The position numbers were made by a program, and so were the translations under genes. A DNA stretch of 64,000 nucleotides, taken from Jutongia hominis. GTDB taxonomy: Bacteria > Bacillota > Clostridia > Lachnospirales > Lachnospiraceae. The notes under the pieces were generated by a model, which had not been told where the DNA came from, ran no database searches, and saw only the letters and a program-made list of their open reading frames with translations. Where the stretch lies: contig NZ_JACRSW010000027.1 in assembly GCF_014384965.1 (NCBI RefSeq), positions 186,001-250,000 of the forward strand, given 5' to 3'. Positions 8,944 through 17,305 of the stretch are shown in pieces. How positions within the stretch are numbered: the first letter of the stretch is position 1; every line of letters begins with the position of its first letter.

Positions 8944-9306
8944 ATGAAAAATTACACAATTACTGTAAATGGTACTGTATATGATGTAACAGTAGAAGAA
9001 GGAACAGGAGCAGCAACAACAGCTACAGCTCCAAAAGCAGCAGCACCGAAAGCAGCAGCTCCAAAGGCAGCAGCTCCGGCAGGCGCACAGGGCAGCGTTG
9101 CCGTAAACGCTCCAATGCCTGGCAAGATCTTATCTGTAAAAGCAAGTGCAGGACAGGCTGTAAAGAAGGGTGATGTGATCATGATCCTTGAAGCTATGAA
9201 AATGGAAAATGAAGTTGTTGCACCTCAGGATGGTACAATTGCATCCATCAATGTAGCAGCAGGTGATTCTGTAGAAGCAGGAGCAGTACTCGCATCTTTA
9301 AATTAA
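8944..9306 (+). CDS. Biotin carboxyl carrier protein of the decarboxylase complex
   Basis: 120 residues: a short N-terminal strand region (KNYTITVNGTVYDVTVEE), a flexible Ala/Pro/Lys linker with repeated AAPKA units at about 33-52, and a biotinyl domain with the EAMKMEN motif whose lysine receives biotin. This is the 1.3S/MmdC-like subunit that carries CO2 between the carboxyltransferase(s) and the membrane pump. RBS tggaggaaaaatc precedes ATG. Confidence 0.95.
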   Translation: MKNYTITVNGTVYDVTVEEGTGAATTATAPKAAAPKAAAPKAAAPAGAQGSVAVNAPMPGKILSVKASAGQAVKKGDVIMILEAMKMENEVVAPQDGTIASINVAAGDSVEAGAVLASLN

Positions 9307-9322
9307 TTAGGAGGGACTAACT

Positions 9323-10465
9323 TTGGATTACGTTATTACCACGTTAGAGAACCTGGCAGGTCAGACAGCTCTTGCAAATCTGACACTTGGCAATTATCTT
9401 ATGATCATTGTCGGCTGCATCTTTCTCTACTTAGCGATTAAAAAAGATTATGAACCATTGCTTCTTATCCCGATCGCTTTTGGTATGATCTTGGTAAATA
9501 TTTATCCTGATATCATAGCAGAGCCTGCGGATGGCGCAAATGGTGGATTATTGTATTACTTTTATCAGTTGGACGAATGGAGTATCCTGCCTTCTTTGAT
9601 CTTTTTAGGTGTAGGTGCGTTGACAGACTTCGGTCCGCTGATCGCAAACCCTGCAAGCTTCCTTTTAGGAGCAGCGGCACAGTTTGGTATTTTTACTGCT
9701 TATCTGATTGCCATTTTAATGGGATTCAATGACAAAGCAGCAGCAGCAATTTCTATTATCGGTGGTGCGGACGGTCCGACATCTATCTTCCTATGTGGAA
9801 AGCTGGGACAGACAGAATATATGGGACCGATTGCGGTGGCGGCATATTCTTATATGTCATTAGTTCCTATTATTCAGCCTCCGATCATGAAACTGTTTAC
9901 AACAAAAGAGGAACGTCAGATCAAGATGGCACAGCTTCGCCCTGTATCACAGTTAGAGAAGATCTTATTCCCTATCATCGTAACTCTTGTTGTGTGCATT
10001 CTTTTACCGACAACAGCTCCATTAGTTGGTATGCTGATGCTTGGTAACTTATTTAAGCAGGCAGGTAATGTAAACCAGCTTGCTGAGACGGCTTCTAATG
10101 CATTAATGTACATCGTTGTTATCTTACTTGGTACATCAGTTGGTGCTACTACAAGTGCAGAAGCATTCTTAAAGATGACAACATTAAAGATCGTAGCACT
10201 CGGTTTAGTTGCTTTTGCAGTTGGAACGGCAGCCGGTGTTCTGTTCGGAAAGATTATGTGCAAGGTAACCGGAGGAAAGATCAATCCATTAATCGGCTCA
10301 GCAGGTGTATCCGCGGTGCCGATGGCAGCACGTGTATCACAGAAAGTCGGTTCGGAGGCAGATCCAACCAACTTCCTGTTAATGCATGCTATGGGACCTA
10401 ACGTAGCAGGTGTTATCGGTACAGCAGTAGCAGCCGGTGTATTTATGGCAATCTTTGGTGTATAA
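9323..10465 (+). CDS. Na+-translocating decarboxylase beta subunit (OadB/MmdB type)
   Basis: 380 residues, very hydrophobic, with many membrane spans. The start codon is TTG with ggaggg seven bases upstream. The SIIGGADGPTSIF motif contains the conserved aspartate known in OadB as part of the Na+ path. The subunit decarboxylates carboxybiotin and uses the energy to export Na+. It is shorter than Klebsiella OadB (about 430), as usual for Firmicutes. It lies 17 bp after the biotin carrier. Confidence 0.93.
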   Translation: MDYVITTLENLAGQTALANLTLGNYLMIIVGCIFLYLAIKKDYEPLLLIPIAFGMILVNIYPDIIAEPADGANGGLLYYFYQLDEWSILPSLIFLGVGALTDFGPLIANPASFLLGAAAQFGIFTAYLIAILMGFNDKAAAAISIIGGADGPTSIFLCGKLGQTEYMGPIAVAAYSYMSLVPIIQPPIMKLFTTKEERQIKMAQLRPVSQLEKILFPIIVTLVVCILLPTTAPLVGMLMLGNLFKQAGNVNQLAETASNALMYIVVILLGTSVGATTSAEAFLKMTTLKIVALGLVAFAVGTAAGVLFGKIMCKVTGGKINPLIGSAGVSAVPMAARVSQKVGSEADPTNFLLMHAMGPNVAGVIGTAVAAGVFMAIFGV

Positions 10466-10580
10466 GAGAAAAGAGTATGCATATACAGCATACATACCGA
10501 TGTACTTGAAAACAGCAGAAAATGCTGAATAAAATAATTGTGAATCATATGCTGTCATAGGGCAGCAGAATGGAGGAAAC

Positions 10581-11993
10581 ATGGCAGAGATAGAAAAGAA
10601 ACCTTTAAAGATCACGGAGACAATCCTTCGTGATGCGCATCAGTCTCTGATTGCTACACGTATGACAACAGAGCAGATGCTTCCAATCGTAGACAAAATG
10701 GATAAAGTAGGTTACCATGCCGTTGAGTGCTGGGGTGGTGCTACATTTGATGCCTCTCTTCGTTTCTTAAAAGAAGATCCATGGGAGAGACTTCGTAAGT
10801 TAAGAGATGGATTTAAGAACACAAAATTACAGATGTTATTCCGTGGTCAGAATATCTTAGGATATAACCATTATGCAGACGATGTTGTAGAATATTTTGT
10901 ACAGAAGTCTATCGCAAACGGTATTGATATCATCCGTATTTTTGACTGTTTAAATGATATCCGTAACTTAGAGACAGCAGTAAATGCTGCAAATAAAGAA
11001 AACGGACATGCACAGGTTGCTCTTTGTTATACATTGGGCGATGCATATACATTGGATTATTGGAAAGATATGGCGAAAAAGATCGAAGATATGGGTGCAA
11101 AGTCACTTTGTATCAAAGATATGGCCGGTCTTTTAGTTCCTGCTAAAGCAACAGAATTAGTACAGGCATTAAAAGAATCCTGCGATATTCCAATCGACCT
11201 TCATACACACTATACATCCGGTGTTGCTTCTATGACTTATATGAAAGCGGTAGAAGCAGGTTGTGATATCATTGATACAGCAATGTCACCATTCTCAATG
11301 GGTACAAGCCAGCCGGCAACAGAAGTTATGGTAGAAGCATTTAAGGGAACACCTTATGATACCGGTCTTGATCAGACTAAATTAGCTGAGATCGCTGATT
11401 ATTTCCGTCCAATGCGTGAAGAAGCATTAAAGTCAGGTCTTATGAATACAAAAGTGCTTGGTGTAAATATCCAGACATTACGTTATCAGGTACCGGGCGG
11501 TATGCTTAGTAACCTTGTATCCCAGTTAAAGGAAATGGGACAGGAAGATAAGTATGAAGCTGTATTAGAGGAAGTGCCAAGAGTTCGTAAAGACTTTGGT
11601 GAACCACCACTTGTTACACCTTCTTCTCAGATCGTAGGTACACAGGCTGTATTGAATGTGGTATCAGGTGAGAGATATAAGATGGTAACAAAAGAGTCTA
11701 AAAAGATCCTGATGGGTGAATTCGGAAAGACTGTTAAACCATTTAATCCGGAAGTACAGAAGAAATGTATTGGTGATGCAGAGCCAATCACATGTCGTCC
11801 GGCAGATTTGATCAAGCCACAGCTTGCTGATATTGAAAAAGAAATGGCTCAGTACAAGCAACAGGATGAAGATGTATTATCTTATGCATTATTCCCACAG
11901 GTTGCAACAGAGTTCTTCAAATACCGTGAGGCACAGCAGCAGAAAGTAGATGCTTCCGTAGCAGATACAGAAAGCAAAGCATATCCTGTATAA
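10581..11993 (+). CDS. Oxaloacetate decarboxylase alpha subunit / 5S transcarboxylase-like (no biotin domain)
   Basis: 470 residues. HMG-CoA lyase-like TIM barrel with TILRDAHQSL near 13-22, GGATFD, LCIKDMAG (the lysine that is carboxylated in this family) and HTHYTSG metal ligands, then the conserved C-terminal carboxyltransferase domain. It transfers a carboxyl group between oxaloacetate/pyruvate and biotin. It lacks the C-terminal biotinyl domain of classical OadA, so it must use the separate carrier at 8944-9306, as the 5S subunit of propionibacterial transcarboxylase does. RBS tggaggaaac. Confidence 0.93.
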   Translation: MAEIEKKPLKITETILRDAHQSLIATRMTTEQMLPIVDKMDKVGYHAVECWGGATFDASLRFLKEDPWERLRKLRDGFKNTKLQMLFRGQNILGYNHYADDVVEYFVQKSIANGIDIIRIFDCLNDIRNLETAVNAANKENGHAQVALCYTLGDAYTLDYWKDMAKKIEDMGAKSLCIKDMAGLLVPAKATELVQALKESCDIPIDLHTHYTSGVASMTYMKAVEAGCDIIDTAMSPFSMGTSQPATEVMVEAFKGTPYDTGLDQTKLAEIADYFRPMREEALKSGLMNTKVLGVNIQTLRYQVPGGMLSNLVSQLKEMGQEDKYEAVLEEVPRVRKDFGEPPLVTPSSQIVGTQAVLNVVSGERYKMVTKESKKILMGEFGKTVKPFNPEVQKKCIGDAEPITCRPADLIKPQLADIEKEMAQYKQQDEDVLSYALFPQVATEFFKYREAQQQKVDASVADTESKAYPV

Positions 11994-12043
11994 AAAAATA
12001 GGACAATTCCTAAAGAAAAAAGAATAATTATGAAAAAAGTTGG

Positions 12044-12092
12044 CAGCGTGTCAGAAAATGTTTTTTTCGTTTGACACGCTGTTCTTTTGTTT
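12044..12092 (+). terminator. Rho-independent terminator of the decarboxylase operon
   Basis: Perfect 10-bp arms cagcgtgtca (12044-12053) and tgacacgctg (12072-12081), followed by a T-rich tract (ttcttttgttt). Confidence 0.8.
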
Positions 12093-12139
12093 GTTAAGAT
12101 AGCAAGAGTGAGATAATTACCAAAAAAGGGAGGATTACA

Positions 12140-12451
12140 ATGGAAGATATAAAAGAAAATTTGATCAACGAATTAGCGGATGCATTCGTTTCAGGTGAGG
12201 GAGCTAAGAAAGATAATGAAGGTTCCCGTTTTAACAAAGCAACAGGAACATTGATCGCATCCAATACATTTATTAATTATGCATTAAGTCATATTTCAGA
12301 AGAAGGTTTTACAAAGGGTAAGGTTTATAAATGCAGCCAGATCGAGAATGATTTTACACGTATTGTCTGCGATACCGGAAAAGAGATCCGTGTCAATATC
12401 AATGACCCTGATTTTTCTTTTAAGATCAATCCACGTAAAGCGAATGATTAA
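12140..12451 (+). CDS. Conserved-looking protein of unknown function, 103 residues
   Basis: I do not recognise this family. The RBS aaagggaggattacaa before ATG is strong and the codon use matches the neighbours, so it is very likely a real gene. The protein is small, soluble and mixed in charge, with no membrane segment, no cysteine cluster and no obvious DNA-binding helix-turn-helix. It follows the decarboxylase terminator and ends 23 bp before ylxM, so it may be the first gene of the ylxM transcript. Confidence 0.7.
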   Translation: MEDIKENLINELADAFVSGEGAKKDNEGSRFNKATGTLIASNTFINYALSHISEEGFTKGKVYKCSQIENDFTRIVCDTGKEIRVNINDPDFSFKINPRKAND

Positions 12452-12474
12452 ATACCAGAAAAGGATTAAACAAA

Positions 12475-12843
12475 ATGGATGGGAATAAGAAGGACGACCG
12501 GATAGAGGAAAGAGTAGAACTATCTATATTATATGATTTCTATGGAGCTCTTTTAAAAGAGAACCAGCAAAGAATGTTTGAGGCATGCATTTTGGAAGAT
12601 TATAATTTTACAGAGATTGCTCAGGAAGAAGGAATTTCCCGACAAGGTGTATACGATTCGATCCGCAGATCCACAAAACAGTTACGGGAATATGAGGAAA
12701 GACTTGGTCTTGTAGAAAAGTTTGAAAAACAAAAGAAATTAGCAAAGAAAATTCATCAACAGTTACAGGAACTTCCCTTAGAAAAAGAAAACAATCATTT
12801 AGAAAAGATCAATGAAATGCTTCAAAAAATCCTAGAAGAGTAA
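12475..12843 (+). CDS. ylxM: YlxM-type putative helix-turn-helix protein of the SRP operon
   Basis: 122 residues. Sigma-70 region 4-like helix-turn-helix (FTEIAQEEGISRQGVYDSIR, about residues 43-62) followed by a charged coiled-coil tail. YlxM (UPF0122) is encoded immediately before ffh in most Firmicutes and is thought to modulate the signal recognition particle. Here it precedes ffh by 284 bp, and ffh has its own promoter in the gap, so the two can be expressed separately. Confidence 0.92.
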   Translation: MDGNKKDDRIEERVELSILYDFYGALLKENQQRMFEACILEDYNFTEIAQEEGISRQGVYDSIRRSTKQLREYEERLGLVEKFEKQKKLAKKIHQQLQELPLEKENNHLEKINEMLQKILEE

Positions 12844-12983
12844 AGTAATATTTCAAAAAAGGATATAAAAAAGGAAGATAGAGCTGTAAAAAATCTTCCT
12901 ATTATGAAAATGTTTAAAGATCAATAAGAAGTATAAGGAAAATCACGAAAAATCACAAAAAATAATTTTGTCAAGAAAAACAC

Positions 12984-13012
12984 TTGACAAGTTGGCGGCG
13001 GTTCGTTATACT
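12984..13012 (+). promoter_or_regulatory. Sigma-A promoter of ffh
   Basis: TTGACA (12984-12989), 17-base spacer, TATACT (13007-13012): a near-consensus promoter giving a leader of roughly 110 bases before ffh. A short AT-rich inverted repeat near 12875-12900 (ggaagat/atcttcc) may partly terminate the upstream transcript. Confidence 0.8.
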
Positions 13013-13127
13013 ATCACTTGTGCTGTTAAAATATCGTTTTTGAATATAAAAATCGCTGTGTTATAAAGCAGAAGTGATTGTATTTTAATGAAACGTATAT
13101 CAATCAGTAAGAGACAGGGAGGTATTT

Positions 13128-14480
13128 ATGGCATTTGATAACTTAACAGAAAAACTGCAAAATGTTTTTAAAAACCTTCGAAGCAAAGGTCGCTTAACAG
13201 AAGATGATGTAAAAGCAGCTCTAAAAGAAGTGAAAATGGCTCTTTTAGAAGCAGATGTAAACTTTAAAGTAGTAAAGAACTTTGTTAAGACAGTACAGGA
13301 AAGAGCAGTAGGTCAGGATGTTTTAAACAGTCTGACACCGGGTCAGATGGTGATCAAGCTTGTAAATGAAGAGCTGGTTCATCTGATGGGAAGTGAAACG
13401 ACAGAGATCGCGCTGAAACCTTCCAATGAGATTTCCGTTATTTTAATGTGTGGTCTTCAAGGTGCAGGTAAAACAACAACGACAGCAAAGATTGCAGGGA
13501 AACTTAAGAAAAAAGGAAGAAATCCTTTATTGGTTGCTTGTGATATTTATCGTCCGGCTGCAATTGAACAGTTGCAGATCAATGGAGAAAAGCAGGGTGT
13601 TGAAGTTTTTTCGATGGGAATAAATCATAAACCCGTTGATATTGCAAAAGCTGCGATCGAGCATGCGGCAAAGAATAAGAATAATGTTGTTATTCTCGAT
13701 ACTGCCGGTCGTCTTCATGTAGATGAAGACATGATGGAAGAACTTCAGGAAATCAAATCAAATGTTGAGATCGACCAGAGTATCTTAGTAGTAGATGCGA
13801 TGACCGGTCAGGATGCGGTAAATGTAGCATCAACATTCAATGAAAAGATTGGGATTGATGGAGTGATTCTGACGAAGTTAGATGGTGATACCCGTGGTGG
13901 TGCTGCGTTGTCAATCAAGGCAGTAACCGGCAGACCGATTCTTTATATTGGTATGGGTGAGAAGTTATCTGATCTCGAACAGTTTTATCCGGATCGTATG
14001 GCATCCCGTATTTTAGGTATGGGTGATGTGCTTACGCTGATTGAAAAAGCAGAAGCCGAGATTGATGAGGATAAAGCAAAAGAAATGGAGAAAAAGTTCC
14101 GTAAAGCGGAATTTGACTTCAATGATTTCTTAGACCAGATGGCTCAGATGAAAAAACTTGGCGGTATTCAAAGTATTTTGAGTATGCTTCCGGGCATGGG
14201 ACTCCCAAGTGATCTAGAAATAGACGATGGTATTTTTAAGAATATCGAAGCAATCATTTATTCCATGACATTAGAGGAAAGAGGAAATCCTGCGATTATC
14301 AATCCGTCACGCAAACGTCGTATTGCAAAAGGAGCCGGAGTGGATATTTCAGAAGTTAACAAATTGATGAAACAGTATGAACAGTCCAAGAAAATGATGA
14401 AGCAGATGTCAGGAATGATGGGTGGCAAAGGAAAGAAAAAAGGAAGATTTTCTATGCCAAAGATGCCGTTTGGGTTTTAA
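13128..14480 (+). CDS. ffh: Signal recognition particle protein Ffh (SRP54)
   Basis: 450 residues, normal length. N domain (1-90), GTPase G domain with GLQGAGKTTTTAKIAGKL near residue 108, the DTAGR and TKLDGD motifs, and a C-terminal methionine-rich M domain ending in MMKQMSGMMGGKGKKKGR that binds SRP RNA and signal peptides. It targets nascent membrane proteins to FtsY/SecYEG. It is preceded by a consensus promoter and followed by rpsP, the usual Firmicutes order. Confidence 0.98.
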   Translation: MAFDNLTEKLQNVFKNLRSKGRLTEDDVKAALKEVKMALLEADVNFKVVKNFVKTVQERAVGQDVLNSLTPGQMVIKLVNEELVHLMGSETTEIALKPSNEISVILMCGLQGAGKTTTTAKIAGKLKKKGRNPLLVACDIYRPAAIEQLQINGEKQGVEVFSMGINHKPVDIAKAAIEHAAKNKNNVVILDTAGRLHVDEDMMEELQEIKSNVEIDQSILVVDAMTGQDAVNVASTFNEKIGIDGVILTKLDGDTRGGAALSIKAVTGRPILYIGMGEKLSDLEQFYPDRMASRILGMGDVLTLIEKAEAEIDEDKAKEMEKKFRKAEFDFNDFLDQMAQMKKLGGIQSILSMLPGMGLPSDLEIDDGIFKNIEAIIYSMTLEERGNPAIINPSRKRRIAKGAGVDISEVNKLMKQYEQSKKMMKQMSGMMGGKGKKKGRFSMPKMPFGF

Positions 14481-14577
14481 AAATTTAAATTTGTTATCAG
14501 ATTCTGTCATTACAAATGTAAAGATAAGAATTTCGATATAGATAGGATGTCAGAAAGATTTAAGGAGGTGAAATGAC

Positions 14578-14823
14578 ATGGCAGTAAAGATTCGTTTAAG
14601 AAGAATGGGTAAGAAGAAAGCACCTTTCTATAGAGTAGTTGTAGCTGATGCTAGAGCACCTAGAGATGGTAGATTCATCGAAGAAATCGGTACTTACGAT
14701 CCTAACCAGGAGCCAAGCGTTTTCAAGTTTGATGAAGAAAAGGCTAAGAAATGGTTAGCTAATGGTGCAAAACCAACAGAGACAGTTGGCAAATTATTAA
14801 AGGAAGCAGGTATCGAAAAATAA
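14578..14823 (+). CDS. rpsP: 30S ribosomal protein S16
   Basis: 81 residues, the standard length. The N-terminus ([20 protein letters not shown]) is diagnostic of S16. Strong RBS aaggaggtgaaatgac. It is the first of the rpsP-khpA-rimM-trmD run and shares the ribosome-assembly role of its neighbours. Confidence 0.98.
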   Translation: MAVKIRLRRMGKKKAPFYRVVVADARAPRDGRFIEEIGTYDPNQEPSVFKFDEEKAKKWLANGAKPTETVGKLLKEAGIEK

Positions 14824-14855
14824 TTTCGTATCTGTGAGTGGGGAGGTTTCAGGTA

Positions 14856-15086
14856 ATGAAAGAATTAGTTGAAGTTCTTGCTCAGTCGCTTGTTGACCAC
14901 CCGGAAGAGGTCACTGTTACAGAGACTGACAAAGACAACGAAATCATTTTAGAACTTAAAGTAGATCCCGATGATATGGGGAAAGTAATCGGTAAACAGG
15001 GGCGCATTGCAAAAGCCATTCGTGCAATGGTAAAAGCAGCTGCTTCTAAAACTGATAAGAAAGTAGTTGTAGAAATTGGACAGTAG
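14856..15086 (+). CDS. khpA: KH-domain RNA-binding protein KhpA (YlqC)
   Basis: 76 residues from ATG 14856; a possible GTG at 14838 would lie inside the ggggagg RBS, so it is rejected. The single KH fold has the GKVIGKQGRIAKAIR loop (about residues 46-60) that binds single-stranded RNA. KhpA pairs with KhpB in Gram-positives and affects cell-wall synthesis and RNA stability. It is usually followed directly by rimM; here a terminator and a large palindrome intervene. Confidence 0.95.
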   Translation: MKELVEVLAQSLVDHPEEVTVTETDKDNEIILELKVDPDDMGKVIGKQGRIAKAIRAMVKAAASKTDKKVVVEIGQ

Positions 15087-15096
15087 CTACTGTCCA

Positions 15097-15130
15097 AAAC
15101 GCCTGTGCCACACGCATAGGCGTTTTTGTT
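15097..15130 (+). terminator. Rho-independent terminator after khpA
   Basis: aaaacgcctgtg pairs with the region up to aggcgtttt around a short loop (15097-15126), followed by a T-rich stretch. It separates rpsP-khpA from rimM-trmD, which are usually one transcript. Confidence 0.75.
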
Positions 15131-15148
15131 TCTAAAGAAAAACAAAAC

Positions 15149-15682
15149 ATTTTCCAATCAATGCCGCACCTTATTTTTATGAACTTGTTTCTGTTTTATT
15201 ATATTGCGCCATAAATAAATTTTCGATTCTGCTTCTATTTTCCTATTGTCTTTTGAACAGAAACGACGGCTGGTTAGGAAATTTGATTTTTTAGCTTTTT
15301 TGCTCAGTGGGCACGGGTCATAACTATAGGGGCGACTCAGCCTGAGTAGCATTACTGTGTGGGACACGCTCTCGCTTCGCAAAGCCACGTAGCGCACACA
15401 TAGCGCAGCAAAAAGTAAAACTTTTTTTGCTGCGCAAGTGGCGACGGGCTTAGAGAGTCCCAACAGCAATGTACATCAGGACTGGCCCTGCCCCTATATC
15501 AGATGAGAGTGCCCACAATCAATAGCAAAAAAGCAAAAAATCTTAAATTTCCTTACCGGGCGAAACAGTGTTTCAAAAGACAATAAGAAAAATAGAAGCA
15601 GAACATAGAAGTAACTCTATGACGCAGCATAATAAAGCAGAAACAAGCTTGAAAGTTATGTGTGGCATTGATTGGGAAATGA
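15149..15682. repeat. Giant imperfect foldback palindrome (~530 bp) between khpA and rimM
   Basis: The whole stretch is a long inverted repeat centred near 15418. Matching arm segments include ccaatcaatgcc (15154-15165) with ggcattgattgg (right end), cttgtttctgttttattat (15184-15202) with its near complement at 15629-15647, a shared ctgcttctatttt/attgtcttttga block, and a perfect inner hairpin gcgcagcaaaaag (15403-15415)/ctttttttgctgcgc (15421-15435). The middle (about 15310-15490) is richer in G+C than the flanks. No credible gene lies inside. It looks like a non-autonomous foldback element; no transposase or clear target duplication is seen. Confidence 0.8.
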
Positions 15683-15719
15683 GGAAGTGTTGTGAATAGG
15701 ATAGAAATGAGGTTTGGAT

Positions 15720-16226
15720 ATGGAAGATTTTTTTCGTGTTGGAGTGATTGCAAATACACATGGTATTCGTGGAGAGGTTAAGATTTTTCCTACAACGGAT
15801 GATGTAAAGCGTTTTGATTATTTGAAAGAAGCATATATTGATGCCGGAAAAGAGAAGATCAAAGTAGAGGTTTCTAATGTTCGTTATTTTAAAAACTTAG
15901 TGATCGTGAAGTTTAAGGGCATTGATAATATTAATGATATAGAGAGATACAAAGGAAAAGATCTGTTAGTTACACGTGAAAATGCACTTCCTTTGGAAGA
16001 AGGAGAATATTATCTTGCAGATATTATCGGTGCAAATGTTTATACAGAAGACGGAAATCTTTTTGGTAGTCTGGAAGATGTGATTGAAACAGGTGCGAAT
16101 CTGGTCTATAGTGTACAGCATGAAGGAAAAGAAGTGCTGCTTCCGGTTATTGATGACTGCGTCAAAGAAGTGAATGTGGAAGAAAAGAAGGTAATTGTTC
16201 ATATTATGAAAGGATTACTTGATTAA
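15720..16226 (+). CDS. rimM: 16S rRNA processing protein RimM
   Basis: 168 residues from ATG 15720 (tgagg seven bases upstream; a TTG at 15714 is a weaker option). N-terminal RimM barrel (FRVGVIANTHGIRGEVKIFP) and C-terminal PRC-barrel (YYLADIIGANVYTEDG, LLPVIDDCV). RimM binds S19 and assists 30S head maturation. The gene starts 37 bp after the giant palindrome, so its leader may contain or end in that structure. trmD follows. Confidence 0.96.
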   Translation: MEDFFRVGVIANTHGIRGEVKIFPTTDDVKRFDYLKEAYIDAGKEKIKVEVSNVRYFKNLVIVKFKGIDNINDIERYKGKDLLVTRENALPLEEGEYYLADIIGANVYTEDGNLFGSLEDVIETGANLVYSVQHEGKEVLLPVIDDCVKEVNVEEKKVIVHIMKGLLD

Positions 16227-16311
16227 TGTGGATAAAGTTTTTATTATAAAAATGATATCCGTGAAGAAAACAGAGTATAAGAGCAATAACATAGGAAAGG
16301 AAAAAGAGAAA

Positions 16312-17070
16312 ATGATGCGATTTCATGTAATGACACTTTTCCCGGAAATGATAGAAAATGCAATGGAAGTAAGCATTACCGGACGTGCGATCAAGGCAGG
16401 TCGCATTGCACTAAATGCAGTCAATATCAGGGACTATGCACAAAATAAGCATAATCGTGTAGATGATTATCCTTATGGTGGCGGTGCAGGTATGGTGATG
16501 CAGGCAGCTCCGGTCTATCGTTGTTATCAGGCGATCGATCAGGAATATGTATTGAAAGAAAAGAAGACAAGAGTGATCTATCTTTCTCCGCAGGGAGAAA
16601 CATTTTCGCAGAAAATGGCACAAGAACTGGCAAACGAAGAAGATTTGGTCTTTTTGTGTGGTCATTATGAGGGAATCGATGAACGTGTATTGGAAGAAAT
16701 TGTAACAGATTATGTATCGATCGGAGATTATGTATTAACCGGTGGAGAGCTTCCGGCATTGGTGATGATGGATACGATCTCACGTCTTGTTCCGGGGGTA
16801 TTAAATAATGATATTTCAGCCCAGACAGAGTCCTTTTCCGATGATCTGTTAGAATATCCGCAATATACCAGACCGGAAGAATGGAATGGGAAAAAAGTGC
16901 CTCCTGTGTTATTGTCAGGAAACCATAAACTTCTTGCACAATGGTATCGTGAGCAGTCTGTGATACGAACAGCGCAAAGAAGACCGGATCTGATCCAAAA
17001 GGCAGATCTGACAGCAAAAGAGCAGGAATTAGTCAAAGAAATCTTAGAAGACAAAAAGCAACAGAAATAA
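16312..17070 (+). CDS. trmD: tRNA (guanine-N1)-methyltransferase TrmD
   Basis: 252 residues from ATG 16312 (aggaaaggaaaaagag upstream); the frame is open from 16219 but that part has no family match. SPOUT fold with the trefoil-knot motifs LSPQGETFSQ, LCGHYEGIDERV and SIGDYVLTGGE. It makes m1G37 in tRNA, which prevents +1 frameshifting. The last codons (EDKKQQK) form the first unit of a tandem repeat that continues downstream. rplS, often next in Firmicutes, is not here. Confidence 0.97.
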   Translation: MMRFHVMTLFPEMIENAMEVSITGRAIKAGRIALNAVNIRDYAQNKHNRVDDYPYGGGAGMVMQAAPVYRCYQAIDQEYVLKEKKTRVIYLSPQGETFSQKMAQELANEEDLVFLCGHYEGIDERVLEEIVTDYVSIGDYVLTGGELPALVMMDTISRLVPGVLNNDISAQTESFSDDLLEYPQYTRPEEWNGKKVPPVLLSGNHKLLAQWYREQSVIRTAQRRPDLIQKADLTAKEQELVKEILEDKKQQK

Positions 17071-17300
17071 ATGGGAAGAGAAATTCCTTCAGGGAGTCTT
17101 AGAAAGAAAAAACAACAGAAATAAATGGGAAGAAATATTTCTTCAGGAGTCTTAGAAAGAAAAAGCAACAGAAATAAATGGGAAGAAAAATTTCTTCAGG
17201 AGTCTTAGAAAGAAAAAGCGACAGGAATAAACAGGAAAGAAAAATTTCTTCAGGAGTCTTAGAAAGAAAAAGCGACAGAAATAAACAGGAAAAGGAATTA
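17042..17300 (+). repeat. 53-bp tandem repeat including the trmD 3' end (five units)
   Basis: The word tcttagaa occurs at 17042, 17097, 17150, 17203 and 17257, each followed by a similar block: an A-rich stretch, acagaaataa, atgggaagaaa and tttcttcagg. Unit 1 overlaps the trmD C-terminal codons and stop; unit 5 runs into the apbE RBS. It appears to have arisen by serial duplication of the gene's own 3' end. gaagaaa/tttcttc within each unit is a short inverted repeat. Confidence 0.85.
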
Positions 17301-17305
17301 GCAAA

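Noticed and set aside
6731..11993. ATP-dependent acetyl-CoA carboxylase operon
   Set aside because: There is no biotin carboxylase gene, while a Na+ pump beta subunit and OadG are present.
12870..12905. Terminator after ylxM
   Set aside because: The ggaagat/atcttcc stem is short and not followed by a clear T run; too weak to list as a feature.
15158..15469. Open frame of 103 codons on the minus strand in the khpA-rimM gap
   Set aside because: It lies wholly inside one arm and the centre of the giant palindrome, has no RBS and no recognisable domain; its openness is a by-product of the repeat.
15149..15682. Insertion sequence
   Set aside because: No transposase frame fits in the element and no clear target-site duplication flanks it; recorded as a foldback repeat.
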